DNA of 45,365 nt from Streptomyces sp. ADI96-02 (GCF_003846185.1 NZ_ML123034.1:5197706-5243070); one strand, 5' to 3'; shown: positions 15,528-24,028, counted from the stretch's first letter. Notes: generated from the letters alone by a model not told the origin. Made by a program: numbers and translations.

Positions 15528-16124
15528 ATGGCAAAGACCGGTACCACGACCCAGGGGCTGCGCGCGGCGATCGAGCGCAGCGGCTACTACCCGGCCCTCG
15601 TGGCCGAGGCGGTGGAGGCCGCCGTCGGCGGGGAGCCGGTCGCTTCGTACCTGGTGCACCAGGAGACCACCTTCGACTCCAACGAGGTCCGTCGCCACGT
15701 CACGGTCCTGGTGCTGACCGAGCACCGGTTCATCGTCAGCCACACCGACGAGCAGGCCGCCGACACCAGCTCCCCGACGCCGTACGCCACCACCTCCACC
15801 GAATCGGTCAAGCTCGACCGGATCTCGTCCGTGGTGGTCAGCCGGGTGGTCGCCAACCCGGAGAAGTACGTGGCGGGCACCCTGCCCCGCGAGGTCGTCC
15901 TCACCATCGGCTGGGGCGCGGTCTCCCGGATCGACCTGGAGCCCGCCGCCTGCGGCGACACCAACTGCGAGGCGGACCACGGCTATACGGGCAGCTCCAC
16001 GGCGGACGACCTGAGCCTGCGGGTCAGCGAGGCGGGCGACGGGCCGGACACCGTCCGCCAGACCCTCGCCTTCGCCCAGTCGCTCTCCGAGGCCACGGCC
16101 GCCACCGCGGCGACCGGCCGCTGA
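15528..16124 (+). CDS. DUF5998-family protein
   Basis: A 198-residue conserved actinobacterial protein that I recognise as DUF5998; its function is not established. The sequence begins MAKTGTTTQGLRAAIERSGYYPALVAEAVEAA and has a predicted beta-rich middle (HVTVLVLTEHRFIVSHTDE, ISSVVVSRVVANPEKY), resembling a PH-like fold in pattern only. No signal peptide or membrane segment is present. The start is set by the leaderless promoter. Its stop overlaps the next start (TGATG), so it is translationally coupled to ataC, and the pairing suggests a functional link to c-di-AMP turnover that has not been shown. Confidence 0.75.
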   Translation: MAKTGTTTQGLRAAIERSGYYPALVAEAVEAAVGGEPVASYLVHQETTFDSNEVRRHVTVLVLTEHRFIVSHTDEQAADTSSPTPYATTSTESVKLDRISSVVVSRVVANPEKYVAGTLPREVVLTIGWGAVSRIDLEPAACGDTNCEADHGYTGSSTADDLSLRVSEAGDGPDTVRQTLAFAQSLSEATAATAATGR

Positions 16125-17311
16125 TGGTCCAGCCCGCCTGGCCGGATCCCGTCCCGCTCGCTCTCGACACCGCGCCCGTCCCCGCGTACGGCGGCGGCTC
16201 CCTGGCCGACCTGCTGCCGACGCTCGTCGCGGGCCAGGAGGTGCCGGGCTTCTCGGCCGCCATCGAGGAGCTGACCCCCGCCGACCGCAACTGCGTCTTC
16301 CTGATCGACGGCCTCGGCTGGGAGCAGATCACCGCACACCCGGACGAAGCGCCCTTCCTCTACTCGCTGCTCCCCACCTCGCGCGGCGGCACCGGCCGCC
16401 CCATCACCGCGGGCTTCCCGTCCACCACCGCGACCTCGCTCGCCTCCGTCGGCACGGGGCTGCCGCCGGGCGAGCACGGACTGCCCGGCTACACCGCGCG
16501 CAACCCGGAGACCGGCGAGCTGATGAACCAGCTCCGCTGGAAGCCGTGGACCGAGCCGAAGGCGTGGCAGCCCCACCCCACCGTCTTCCGGCTCGCGGAC
16601 GCCGCCGGGGTGCGCACCGCGCAGGTCTCCGCGCCCGCCTTCGAGCAGACCCCGCTCACCAAGGTGGCGCTCAGCGGCGGTTCGTTCCTCGGCCGGCTCT
16701 CCGGCGAGGAGCGGATGGACGTCGCGGCCGAACGGCTCGCCGCCGGCGACCGCTCGCTCGTCTACACGTACTACAGCGAGGTCGACGGCAAGGGCCACCG
16801 CTTCGGCGTCGACTCCGACGCCTGGCGCGGCCAGTTGATGTACGTCGACGGGCTCGCCCGCCGGCTCGCCGAGCAGCTTCCGCCGCGCTCCGCGCTGTAC
16901 GTCACCGCCGACCACGGCATGATCGACATCCCGTTCGACGAGCGGTCCCGGATCGACTTCGACGAGGACTGGGAGCTGCGCGCGGGGGTCGCCCTGCTCG
17001 GCGGTGAGGGCCGCGCCCGGCACGTCTACGCGGTGCCCGGCGCACAGTCGGACGTGCTGGCCGTGTGGCGCGAGGTGCTCGGCGAGCAGTTCTGGGTGGC
17101 GAGCCGGGACGAGGCGATCGCGGCGGGCTGGTTCGGGCCCCGGGTCGACGAGCGGGTGTACGGCCGCATCGGCGACGTGGTGGCCGCCGCCCACGACGAC
17201 GTGGTCATCACCGCGTCGGTCAACGAGCCGCACGAATCGGCGATGGTCGGCATGCACGGCTCACTGACCCCCGTGGAACAGCTCGTTCCGCTCCTCGAAG
17301 TACGCTCGTAA
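16124..17311 (+). CDS. ataC: Alkaline-phosphatase-superfamily phosphodiesterase, probable c-di-AMP hydrolase AtaC
   Basis: A 395-residue type I phosphodiesterase/nucleotide pyrophosphatase fold. The metal-binding and nucleophile motifs are FLIDGLGW (Asp62), AGFPSTTATS (nucleophile Thr region), YYSEVDGKGHRFG and VTADHGMID (Asp263). In S. venezuelae the family member AtaC hydrolyses cyclic di-AMP to pApA/AMP, and as I remember it uses Asp68 and Asp269; both are offset by six from Asp62 and Asp263 here. AtaC is encoded a few genes from sepH there too, as is the case here. The protein is cytoplasmic. The ATG overlaps the upstream stop. AtaC loss in S. venezuelae delays development and raises c-di-AMP. 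An alternative is another nucleotide pyrophosphatase of the same family. Confidence 0.82.
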   Translation: MVQPAWPDPVPLALDTAPVPAYGGGSLADLLPTLVAGQEVPGFSAAIEELTPADRNCVFLIDGLGWEQITAHPDEAPFLYSLLPTSRGGTGRPITAGFPSTTATSLASVGTGLPPGEHGLPGYTARNPETGELMNQLRWKPWTEPKAWQPHPTVFRLADAAGVRTAQVSAPAFEQTPLTKVALSGGSFLGRLSGEERMDVAAERLAAGDRSLVYTYYSEVDGKGHRFGVDSDAWRGQLMYVDGLARRLAEQLPPRSALYVTADHGMIDIPFDERSRIDFDEDWELRAGVALLGGEGRARHVYAVPGAQSDVLAVWREVLGEQFWVASRDEAIAAGWFGPRVDERVYGRIGDVVAAAHDDVVITASVNEPHESAMVGMHGSLTPVEQLVPLLEVRS

Positions 17312-17363
17312 CCGATCTCTCCCACTCCCTCGCCCCGCCGCTGTGAAAGGTGCTCGACCCCTC

Positions 17364-18017
17364 ATGCCCGAGCTGGTGTTCTTCTCCGGAACCATGGACT
17401 GCGGAAAGAGCACGCTGGCCCTGCAGATCGGTCACAACCGCTCGGCGCGCGGACTCCAGGGCGTGATCTTCACCCGGGACGACCGTGCGGGAGAGGGCAA
17501 GCTCTCCTCCCGCCTCGGCCTGGTCACGGACGCGGTGGAGGCCGACGAGGGCATGGACGTGTACGCGCACCTCGTGGACCAGATCAGCCGCGGCGGCCGG
17601 GTCGACTACGTGATCGTGGACGAGGCCCAGTTCCTCGCCCCGGTCCAGATCGACCAGCTCGCCAGGGTCGTCGACGACCTGGGCCTGGACGTCTTCGCGT
17701 TCGGCATCACCACGGACTTCCGCACGAAGCTCTTCCCGGGCTCGCAGCGGCTGATCGAGCTGGCCGACCGGATAGAGGCCCTTCAGGTCGAGGCGCTCTG
17801 CTGGTGCGGCGCGCGCGCCACGCACAACGCCCGCACGGTGGACGGCGAGATGGTCGTCGAGGGAGCCCAGGTCGTCGTCGGCGACGTCAACCGGCAGGCG
17901 GGCGAGGTCGGTTACGAGGTGCTGTGCCGACGTCACCACCGCCGCCGGATGACCGCCGGCACGGCCCGCGCGGGCACGCTGTCCCCGGACGTGCTGCCGG
18001 TCGCCGCCGAGGGCTGA
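17364..18017 (+). CDS. tdk: Thymidine kinase (type II)
   Basis: A 217-residue type II thymidine kinase, which phosphorylates thymidine to dTMP with ATP. The P-loop GTMDCGKST starts at residue 9, VIVDEAQFL is the Walker B/catalytic Glu region, and a zinc ribbon is visible as CWCGARA and the later CRRHH. The lasso/substrate loop lies around GQVVVGDVNRQAG-like residues near 175-185. I start at ATG 17364 (MPELVFF), which matches the family; an in-frame GTG at 17343 would add seven residues, and the ribosome site AAAGG is poorly spaced for either. It follows ataC after 52 nt and may be in the same transcript. It ends at a bidirectional hairpin. Confidence 0.92.
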   Translation: MPELVFFSGTMDCGKSTLALQIGHNRSARGLQGVIFTRDDRAGEGKLSSRLGLVTDAVEADEGMDVYAHLVDQISRGGRVDYVIVDEAQFLAPVQIDQLARVVDDLGLDVFAFGITTDFRTKLFPGSQRLIELADRIEALQVEALCWCGARATHNARTVDGEMVVEGAQVVVGDVNRQAGEVGYEVLCRRHHRRRMTAGTARAGTLSPDVLPVAAEG

Positions 18018-18023
18018 GCCCGT

Positions 18024-18047
18024 GGCGCCGGCCCGGTGGCCGGCGCC
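18024..18047. terminator. Bidirectional terminator between tdk and the VOC gene
   Basis: A perfect 10-bp stem (GGCGCCGGCC/GGCCGGCGCC) with a CGGT tetraloop sits in the 38-nt gap between two convergent genes. Confidence 0.75.
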
Positions 18048-18055
18048 CGGACCGG

Positions 18056-18841
18056 TCACTTCGCCGAGGACCCCGAGGACCGGATGAGGGTGAACGCGGC
18101 GCCCTCCGGGTCCGCGACCGTCGCGATCCGGCCGCCGGAGCTCTCACGCGGCGGCTGGAGGACGTGCCCGCCCAACTCCACCACCCGGGCCGCCGCCTCA
18201 TCCGTGTCCGCGACCTCGAAGTACGTCATCCAGTGCGGGCCCCGGTCGCGCGGAAGCGCGTGCCCGACGCCGTGCAGGGAGGCCACCGGACGGCCCTTCA
18301 GGTGCAGGGTCTGGTAGTCGAAGTCGGCCGAGACCACGGCTTCCGTCTCGTAACCGAAGACCATCTGGTAGAACTTCGCGACCATCGAGGTCTCACGGGT
18401 CACCAGCTCGTTCCAGACGGGCGTGCCGGGAATGCCGGTCGCCTTGGTGCCGACGTGCTCCGCGCCCTGCCAGACGCCGAAGACGGCTCCGCCCGGATCG
18501 GAGGCGATGGCGAGCCGGCCCGCGACGTCCGCGTCCAGCGGTCCGACCCCGACCGTGCCGCCGCAGGCGCGGATCGCCTCCGCGGTGAGGTCGGCGTCGT
18601 CCGTGGCGATATAGGTCGTCCAGGCGATGGGCAGGTGCCGGTCGGGCGGCAGCTGACCGATGCCCGCGACCTCCTTGCCGTGCAGCAGGCCGCGCACGTA
18701 GGGGCCCAGTTGGTCGGGGCCCGGACGGAACTCCCAGCCGAACAGGGCTCCGTAGAACTCCTGGGTCGCGGTCAGGCCGTGCACCATCAGACTCACCCAG
18801 CAAGGTGTTCCGGGCGTGCGCCGGGCGGCAGCCTCGGTCAT
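18056..18841 (-). CDS. VOC-superfamily protein with two glyoxalase-like domains
   Basis: A 261-residue protein made of two VOC (glyoxalase/bleomycin resistance/dioxygenase) repeats, residues about 12-125 and 138-258. Each has the typical pattern (PCWVSLMVHGLTATQEFYGALFGWEF; PVWNELVTRETSMVAKFYQMVFGYE, then VADPEGAAFTLIR). Such tandem VOC proteins include hydroxylases, lyases and binding proteins, so no reaction can be assigned. It is transcribed alone from the minus strand and converges on tdk. The start at ATG 18841 is the first in frame; a purine-rich GAGAGAGACGACG stretch precedes it. Confidence 0.85.
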   Translation of the reverse strand: MTEAAARRTPGTPCWVSLMVHGLTATQEFYGALFGWEFRPGPDQLGPYVRGLLHGKEVAGIGQLPPDRHLPIAWTTYIATDDADLTAEAIRACGGTVGVGPLDADVAGRLAIASDPGGAVFGVWQGAEHVGTKATGIPGTPVWNELVTRETSMVAKFYQMVFGYETEAVVSADFDYQTLHLKGRPVASLHGVGHALPRDRGPHWMTYFEVADTDEAAARVVELGGHVLQPPRESSGGRIATVADPEGAAFTLIRSSGSSAK

Positions 18842-19077
18842 CGTCGTCTCTCTCCTCGGACCGTTGTGGTGGCCGTACAGGGGAACGGGGCGGGTACGCC
18901 GTCCCGGGTCGGGACGCGGTCCGCGGACCCCGTCCAGATGCTCGCACCACCGGGCGCGGGTGTCGCTCCGGCCGCGCCGGGTTTTCCGTGTTCTCGACGG
19001 AGAGAGGCGGCATCGCCGTGGCGCGTCCTCGCGGACGCCGTTACGGGCGCCACGGTCTCTGCGCGAGGATGGCGCCC

Positions 19078-19908
19078 ATGAAGCCCATCATCACCGCATC
19101 CGCATACGCGAGCGAGTCGGCCGGACCGCGCAGGCCCGTGCTCCTGGACGTGCGCTGGCAGCTCGGCGGCCCGCACGGCCGGCCCGACTACGAGGCCGGA
19201 CACCTGCCCGGCGCGGTCTTCGTCGACCTCGACGCGGAGCTGGCGGGCCCGGCCGGCTCCGGAGGCCGCCACCCGCTGCCGGACCCGGAGGAGTTCGGCG
19301 CGGCGATGCGCCGCGCCGGGGTCGGCCAGGACACCCCGGTCGTGGTGTACGACGCCGGGCTGGGCTGGGCCGCCGCCCGCGCCTGGTGGCTGCTGCGCTG
19401 GGCGGGCCACCCCGACGTACGGGTCCTGGACGGCGGGCTGGCGGCCTGGACCGGCGAACTCTCCACCGAGATCCCGCACCCCGCCGAGGGCGATTTCCGG
19501 CCGAAACCCGGCGCCCTGCCCACGCTCGACGCGGACGGCGCAGCCGCGTTCGCCCGTTCGGGTCTGCTGCTGGACGCGCGGGCGGCGGAGCGCTACCGGG
19601 GCGACGTCGAGCCCATCGACCGCGTCGGCGGCCACATCCCCGGAGCCGTGTCCGCGCCGACCACGCAGAACACCGGCGAGGACGGCCGCTACCTCCCCGC
19701 CGACCTGCTGGCCGCCCGCTTCGCGGCACTGGGCGCGGAGCGGAGCCCCGAAGGCGTCGGCGTCTACTGCGGATCGGGCGTCTCCGGCGCCCACCAGGTG
19801 CTCGCCCTGGAGATCGCCGGGCTCCGGGGCGTCCTGTACCCGGGCTCCTGGTCGGAGTGGTCCTCGGACGAGTCCCGCCCGGTCGCCACCGGCTCCGAGC
19901 CCGGGTAA
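19078..19908 (+). CDS. Sulfurtransferase with two rhodanese domains (thiosulfate/3-mercaptopyruvate type)
   Basis: A 276-residue enzyme of two rhodanese domains: an inactive N-terminal one (LLDVRWQLGG ... HLPGAVFVDLDAEL) and a catalytic C-terminal one with the loop YCGSGVSGAHQ carrying the active-site Cys. It should transfer sulfane sulfur from thiosulfate or 3-mercaptopyruvate to an acceptor such as cyanide. The loop CGSGV is closer to the mercaptopyruvate type than to CRKGVT rhodaneses. The ATG at 19078 is preceded by GAGGAT (19065-19070), which could act as a Shine-Dalgarno element (GAGG, 9 nt) or as the -10 of a leaderless message; sequence alone does not decide. It converges on sepH with a strong terminator between. 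Confidence 0.9.
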   Translation: MKPIITASAYASESAGPRRPVLLDVRWQLGGPHGRPDYEAGHLPGAVFVDLDAELAGPAGSGGRHPLPDPEEFGAAMRRAGVGQDTPVVVYDAGLGWAAARAWWLLRWAGHPDVRVLDGGLAAWTGELSTEIPHPAEGDFRPKPGALPTLDADGAAAFARSGLLLDARAAERYRGDVEPIDRVGGHIPGAVSAPTTQNTGEDGRYLPADLLAARFAALGAERSPEGVGVYCGSGVSGAHQVLALEIAGLRGVLYPGSWSEWSSDESRPVATGSEPG

Positions 19909-19927
19909 TCCGGAGGCCCCCGACGGA

Positions 19928-19961
19928 GAAGGGCCCGTACGCGCCTGCGTACGGGCCCTTC
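19928..19961. terminator. Bidirectional terminator between the sulfurtransferase gene and sepH
   Basis: A perfect 15-bp stem (GAAGGGCCCGTACGC and its complement) with a 4-nt loop, placed between convergent genes. Confidence 0.9.
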
Positions 19962-19983
19962 TCCCGCCGAACCTCATGTCCGG

Positions 19984-21033
19984 TCAGTCCTGCTTCTTGC
20001 GCCGGGTGCCGAAGACGATCTCGTCCCAGCTCGGCACGGCCGCCCGGCGGCCCGGACGGACCCCGTCCGCCTCGGCCTGGCGGTCCGTCGTCCCGGTCAG
20101 CCGGTCCCGGTGACCGGCCACCGCCCGCGGCATCAGCACGTCCGCGTACGCCGAACCGGCCCCCGCGGAAGCGGCTGCGGCGGGCGGCTCGTCCGCCTCG
20201 GCCTCCTCGGCGGGTTCGAGCGCGGGCGGCTCGGGCTGAGCCGGGCGCTCGGGGACGACCATGTCGCCCCGGAAACTCGGCACCGCCTCCAGCAGGCTGG
20301 TCAGCGAGTCCCGCTCACCGGCCGAGGCGCTGCCCACGTACTCGTCGGGCTCGGCCGGGGCGGGCCGCTCGATCTGCCGGTCGAGCGCGCGGTCCAGCGG
20401 CCGGTCGCGCGGCAACCGGGCGATCCGCGGCACGAACGGGAAGCTGGGCTCGGGCGCGGCGTCGTCCGCCTCGCCGATCAGCGCGCGCGCCTCGTCGTCG
20501 ACCGCCTGGACCAGCCGGCGGGGCGGGTCGTAGGTCCAGCTCGCCGAGTGCGGTTCGCCGGCGACCCGGTAGACGAGCAGGACTTCCCAGGTGCCGTCGT
20601 CGCGGCGCCAGGAGTCCCACTGGACGGTCTCCTTGTCGGCGCCGCGCAGCGGAAGCCGCTCCTGCACGGCCTCGCCGAGCTGGGGACCGGTGTTCTCACC
20701 GGGGCGGCGCACCGGGGTCTTCCGGGCCCGCTCGGCCATGAAGGCGCGCTCCGCGAGCACGGGGCCCTCGAAACGGCGCACGCGGTCGACCGGAATACCG
20801 GCGAACTGGGCCACCTCCTCCGCGGAGGCCCCGGCTCGTATACGCGCCTGGATGTCACGGGGGCGGAGGTGGCTCTCCACCTCGATCTCGATCTGGCCGA
20901 GCCGCGCGCGGTCGTTGCGCACGGCGGCACGCAGCCGCTCGTCGATCGGGAGCGTGTACTCCGTGCTGTCGGCAGCCTTGAGCACCAGTCGTGTGCCGTC
21001 GTTGGAGACGGCCACGACACGCAGTTCGGGCAT
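19984..21033 (-). CDS. sepH: SepH, positive regulator of FtsZ (DUF3071)
   Basis: A 349-residue protein. The N-terminal DUF3071 region starts MPELRVVAVSNDGTRLVLK and includes a helix-turn-helix (ASAEEVAQFAGIPVDRVRRFEGPVLAERAF, about residues 68-97). A long disordered Pro/Glu/Ala-rich middle follows, and the conserved C-terminal tail ends PSWDEIVFGTRRKKQD. In S. venezuelae and mycobacteria SepH binds FtsZ and stimulates filament assembly for sporulation septation. The HTH is reported to serve FtsZ interaction rather than classic DNA regulation. The start ATG 21033 has GGGAGG 5 nt upstream. The gene is transcribed alone and separated by 495 nt from a divergent membrane-protein gene. Confidence 0.95.
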   Translation of the reverse strand: MPELRVVAVSNDGTRLVLKAADSTEYTLPIDERLRAAVRNDRARLGQIEIEVESHLRPRDIQARIRAGASAEEVAQFAGIPVDRVRRFEGPVLAERAFMAERARKTPVRRPGENTGPQLGEAVQERLPLRGADKETVQWDSWRRDDGTWEVLLVYRVAGEPHSASWTYDPPRRLVQAVDDEARALIGEADDAAPEPSFPFVPRIARLPRDRPLDRALDRQIERPAPAEPDEYVGSASAGERDSLTSLLEAVPSFRGDMVVPERPAQPEPPALEPAEEAEADEPPAAAASAGAGSAYADVLMPRAVAGHRDRLTGTTDRQAEADGVRPGRRAAVPSWDEIVFGTRRKKQD

Positions 21034-21528
21034 GGGGACCTCCCGGGTGGTGCCTGCCGACGTCACGTGCGTCGCTGCTTCCGCTAGTCGAGTGTGACCT
21101 GCCCGGGTGCAGCCTGTCACAACCTTGCCAAGTTGCCCGGCGTGTCGGGCGCTCGCTCTGGGACGCCACAATGACACGGTTGCCCCTCGCGACCCAAAGT
21201 GACCGAAATGGCCGCTCTGTGCAGCAGGCATCCGTGCGATGCTTCGACGCCGCCGGTTCGAGTGCCGATGTGGGCCCCCTCCCTCAGCTGCGGATTCCCG
21301 TGTGGGAGTCCGCCCCAGGGCTCGTCACAGTACTCCATTCGGGCCACCGGGGTGGACCGGCGCGCCGCCGAACTTCTCGCGCGCCGCGGGAGTTGAGTTA
21401 CCCGCCTCGCTGCGAAATGCCCCTGATGGGTGTTGTGCTTCACACAATCACCAGAATCGGAACTATCCACTTCGCTCATTTGTCCCTTCCTGGTGCAGGG
21501 TGGGGGAGATGTCAAGCAGGGGCTGGTA
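21034..21528. other. Long divergent intergenic region sepH / membrane protein
   Basis: The 495 nt hold promoters for both flanking genes but no gene I can support. Composition is less G+C-rich than the coding DNA. A small inverted repeat TTGTG-CTTCA-CACAA (21433-21447) lies 82 nt before the rightward start codon and could be an operator. The minus strand upstream of sepH has TTGTGA/TCACAC-like elements that are too degenerate to call. Confidence 0.4.
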
Positions 21529-22632
21529 ATGGTCAAGAAGCCGGAAAGTGACACGGAACCCAAGGAAGGGCGCCTCGATCTGAGTCTGCCGCAGGTCGCC
21601 GGGAGTGCCGTCGCGGCCGTCGCGGCAGCCGTGCTCGCCTCGCAACTGGGCGTGTACGGCACCATCGCCGGGGCCGGAGTGATGAGCGTCGTCGCCACGT
21701 GCGGGGGCTCGGTCTTCCAGCACTTCTTCCGCCGCACCGGAGAGCAGATCCGCGAGGTCACCGTCCAGGTGACCCACCCGGAGGGCCGTCAGGTGACCGT
21801 CCGCACAAGGGAGACGCGGCCCGCCCGGGACCCGGAGGAGCCGCGGCCCCCGGCCGACGACGCCACCACGGTGCTGCGCACGGTGGGTCCCGGCGCCGAT
21901 CCGGACCGCACGCGGCCGATCGCCCCGGGGCCGGACGCCGACCGGACGCAGTCGCTGGATCTGAACGACGCGCGCACCCGGATGCTGCGCGTGCCGCCGG
22001 GCGGCCCGACCGCCGGGGCCGATCGCACGCAGCTGCTTCCGCAGGCCGGCCGCGGCGCCGGTCCCGGAGCGGGACCGGGCCCCCGCTCCGGCTCCCGCGA
22101 CGACGCGTTCACCGAGGGCGTCACGCACGGCACCCGGCTGCGCGGCTGGAAGCGGCCCGCCCTCGCGGCGGCCACCGTCTTCGGCGTGTCCATGGCCGGG
22201 ATCACCGTGTTCGAGATGGTCTCGGGCAACGAGCTCGGCGGCGGCACGGGCACGACCCTCAGCTCCGTCGTACGCGGCGGAGACCGCGACCCCGGTCACA
22301 CCGACCCGGCCCCGTCGCAGGACTCCGAGCGGGACGACGACCCGGGCGACCGGCGGCCGGGCCCCGGCGGGACCGAGTCGCCTCCCGCCACGTACCCGGA
22401 CGGCGACAGCGGCCCGAGCACGGACCCGGGGACCGGCGAGAGCGGGAGCACCGGCCCGTCGCCCTCCCCGGAGCCCTCGGACCCGGGCGGCGGCGAAACC
22501 TCCGAGACCCCCTCGCCGGATCCCTCGGACCCGGGCGGCGGCACGAGCGTCCCACCCGACCCGACCGGCACCGGAGCGCCCGGCGGGGAGCAGCGGGACG
22601 ACCAGGCCCCGCCCGGCGGCGAGGACCGGTGA
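21529..22632 (+). CDS. Hypothetical membrane protein with Pro/Gly/Ser-rich tail
   Basis: A 367-residue protein I do not recognise by function. A short acidic/basic N-terminus is followed by a long hydrophobic segment at about 21-65 (VAGSAVAAVAAAVLASQLGVYGTIAGAGVMSVVATCGGSVF), which could span the membrane twice. A charged Thr/Arg/Asp-rich middle follows, then a single helix at about 210-232 (ALAAATVFGVSMAGITVFEMV). The remaining 130 residues are low-complexity Pro/Gly/Ser/Asp with repeated DPSDPGGG and are probably extracellular and wall-spanning. The ATG at 21529 has AGGGG about 7 nt upstream. It is divergent from sepH. A role in the envelope is inferred only from this layout. Confidence 0.8.
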   Translation: MVKKPESDTEPKEGRLDLSLPQVAGSAVAAVAAAVLASQLGVYGTIAGAGVMSVVATCGGSVFQHFFRRTGEQIREVTVQVTHPEGRQVTVRTRETRPARDPEEPRPPADDATTVLRTVGPGADPDRTRPIAPGPDADRTQSLDLNDARTRMLRVPPGGPTAGADRTQLLPQAGRGAGPGAGPGPRSGSRDDAFTEGVTHGTRLRGWKRPALAAATVFGVSMAGITVFEMVSGNELGGGTGTTLSSVVRGGDRDPGHTDPAPSQDSERDDDPGDRRPGPGGTESPPATYPDGDSGPSTDPGTGESGSTGPSPSPEPSDPGGGETSETPSPDPSDPGGGTSVPPDPTGTGAPGGEQRDDQAPPGGEDR

Positions 22633-22655
22633 CGTCCGGCCGCTCGCACCGGCGC

Positions 22656-22694
22656 GTCGGCCCCGGCCCCCGGACGAAGGGGACCGGGGCCGAC
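22656..22694. terminator. Bidirectional terminator between convergent genes
   Basis: An 11-bp stem (GTCGGCCCCGG with CCGGGGCCGAC) extended by CCCC/GGGG past one bulged A, centred between the stop codons of the membrane-protein gene and the lactone oxidase gene. Confidence 0.75.
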
Positions 22695-22705
22695 GGCGTA
22701 CCGGC

Positions 22706-24028
22706 TCAGTCGCCGAGCACGCGCCGCAGGTAGTCGTTGCCGAAGAGCCGGTCCGGGTCGAGCCGGTCCCGCAGGGCCGTGAACTCGCCGAAGCGCGGAT
22801 AGACCTCCGCGAGGTAGTCCGCGTCCCGGGTGTGGATCTTGCCCCAGTGCGGCCGGCCGGAGTGCGCGGTCATGATGCGCTCGACGGCGGTGAAGTAGGA
22901 GCGGTGCGGCGTGCCCCGGTACAGGTGCACGGCGATGTACGCGCTCTCCCGGCCCGACGCGGTCGACAGGGCGATGTCGTCGGCCGGCGCGGTCCGCACC
23001 TCGACCGGGAAGCTGATCTTCAGCGGCGAGCGCTCGACCATGGCCTTCAGCTCCCGCAGCGCCGCCACGGCCCGCTCGCGCGGCACGGCGTACTCCATCT
23101 CCACGAACCGCACCCGGCGCGGGCTGGTGAACACCTTGTACGGGATGTCGGTGTACGTTCGCGCGGAGAGCGCCCGGCTGGAGAGCCGGGCGATCGAGGG
23201 GATGGTCGCCGGGATCGCGCGGCCGAGCGAGCAGGCGACCTGGAAGACGCCGTTGGACAGCAGCTCGTCGTCGATCCAGCCGCTCACCCGACCGGGCGGG
23301 GCGGCCGGGCCTCCGCTGCGGTTGTTGCGCTTGGTGTTGCAGTTGCCGGTGTGCGGGAACCAGTAGAACTCGAAGTGCTCGTTCTCCGTCACCAGCTCGT
23401 CGAACTCCGCGGTGACCCGGTCGAAGCCCATCGGCTCCTCACGGGCCGTCAGCAGGAAGACCGGCTCCACGGCGAAGGTGATCGCGGTGATCACGCCGAG
23501 GGCGCCGAGCCCGATCCGGGCGGCGGCGAACACCTCCGGGTTCTCCTCGGCCGAGCAGCGCAGCACCGAGCCGTCGGCGGTGACGAGTTCGAGGGCGCGG
23601 ATCTGCGCGGCGATCGAGGCCGACTCGCGGCCGGTGCCGTGGGTGCCGGTGGAAGTGGCTCCGGCGACCGTCTGCTCCATGATGTCGCCCATGTTCGTCA
23701 GCGACAGCCCCTCGCGGGCGAGCGCGGCGTTCAGCCGCTTGAGCGGAGTGCCCGCCTCCACCGTCACGGTCATGGCCGTGCGGTCGATGTCCCGGATGCC
23801 GGTGAGTAGGTCGGGGCGTATGAGGACCCCGTCGGTCGCCGCCGCCGCGGTGAACGAGTGCCCCGTGCCGACCGCCTTGACCCTCAGACCGTCCGCGTTC
23901 GCCCGGCGCACGACCTCGGCCAGCTCGTCGACGGACGCGGGGGATTCGGCCCGGGCCGGTCGGGCGGTGACGGTGCCCGCCCAGTTACGCCACGCGCTCG
24001 TCGTCGTCCGTGCGTAGGTGCTTGTCAT
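22706..24028 (-). CDS. FAD-linked D-arabinono-1,4-lactone oxidase family protein
   Basis: A 440-residue aldonolactone oxidase. The N-terminal FAD-binding PP-loop has VKAVGTGHSFT, where the His is the covalent flavin site in many relatives, and TGTHGTG further on. The C-terminal ALO domain includes HTGNCNTKRNN and the terminal motif HWGKIHTRDADYLAEVYPRFGEFTALRDRLDP. Relatives oxidise aldonolactones or sugar alcohols such as xylitol and sorbitol (alditol oxidase), so the substrate is open. ATG 24028 lies inside the end of the MFS gene (44-nt overlap) with GGGGAAG directly upstream, so it is translated from the same message. Confidence 0.88.
   Translation of the reverse strand: MTSTYARTTTSAWRNWAGTVTARPARAESPASVDELAEVVRRANADGLRVKAVGTGHSFTAAAATDGVLIRPDLLTGIRDIDRTAMTVTVEAGTPLKRLNAALAREGLSLTNMGDIMEQTVAGATSTGTHGTGRESASIAAQIRALELVTADGSVLRCSAEENPEVFAAARIGLGALGVITAITFAVEPVFLLTAREEPMGFDRVTAEFDELVTENEHFEFYWFPHTGNCNTKRNNRSGGPAAPPGRVSGWIDDELLSNGVFQVACSLGRAIPATIPSIARLSSRALSARTYTDIPYKVFTSPRRVRFVEMEYAVPRERAVAALRELKAMVERSPLKISFPVEVRTAPADDIALSTASGRESAYIAVHLYRGTPHRSYFTAVERIMTAHSGRPHWGKIHTRDADYLAEVYPRFGEFTALRDRLDPDRLFGNDYLRRVLGD

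Noticed and set aside
21240..21275. GGTTCGAGT, similar to a tRNA T-arm
   Set aside because: No acceptor stem, anticodon arm or D-arm can be folded around it.
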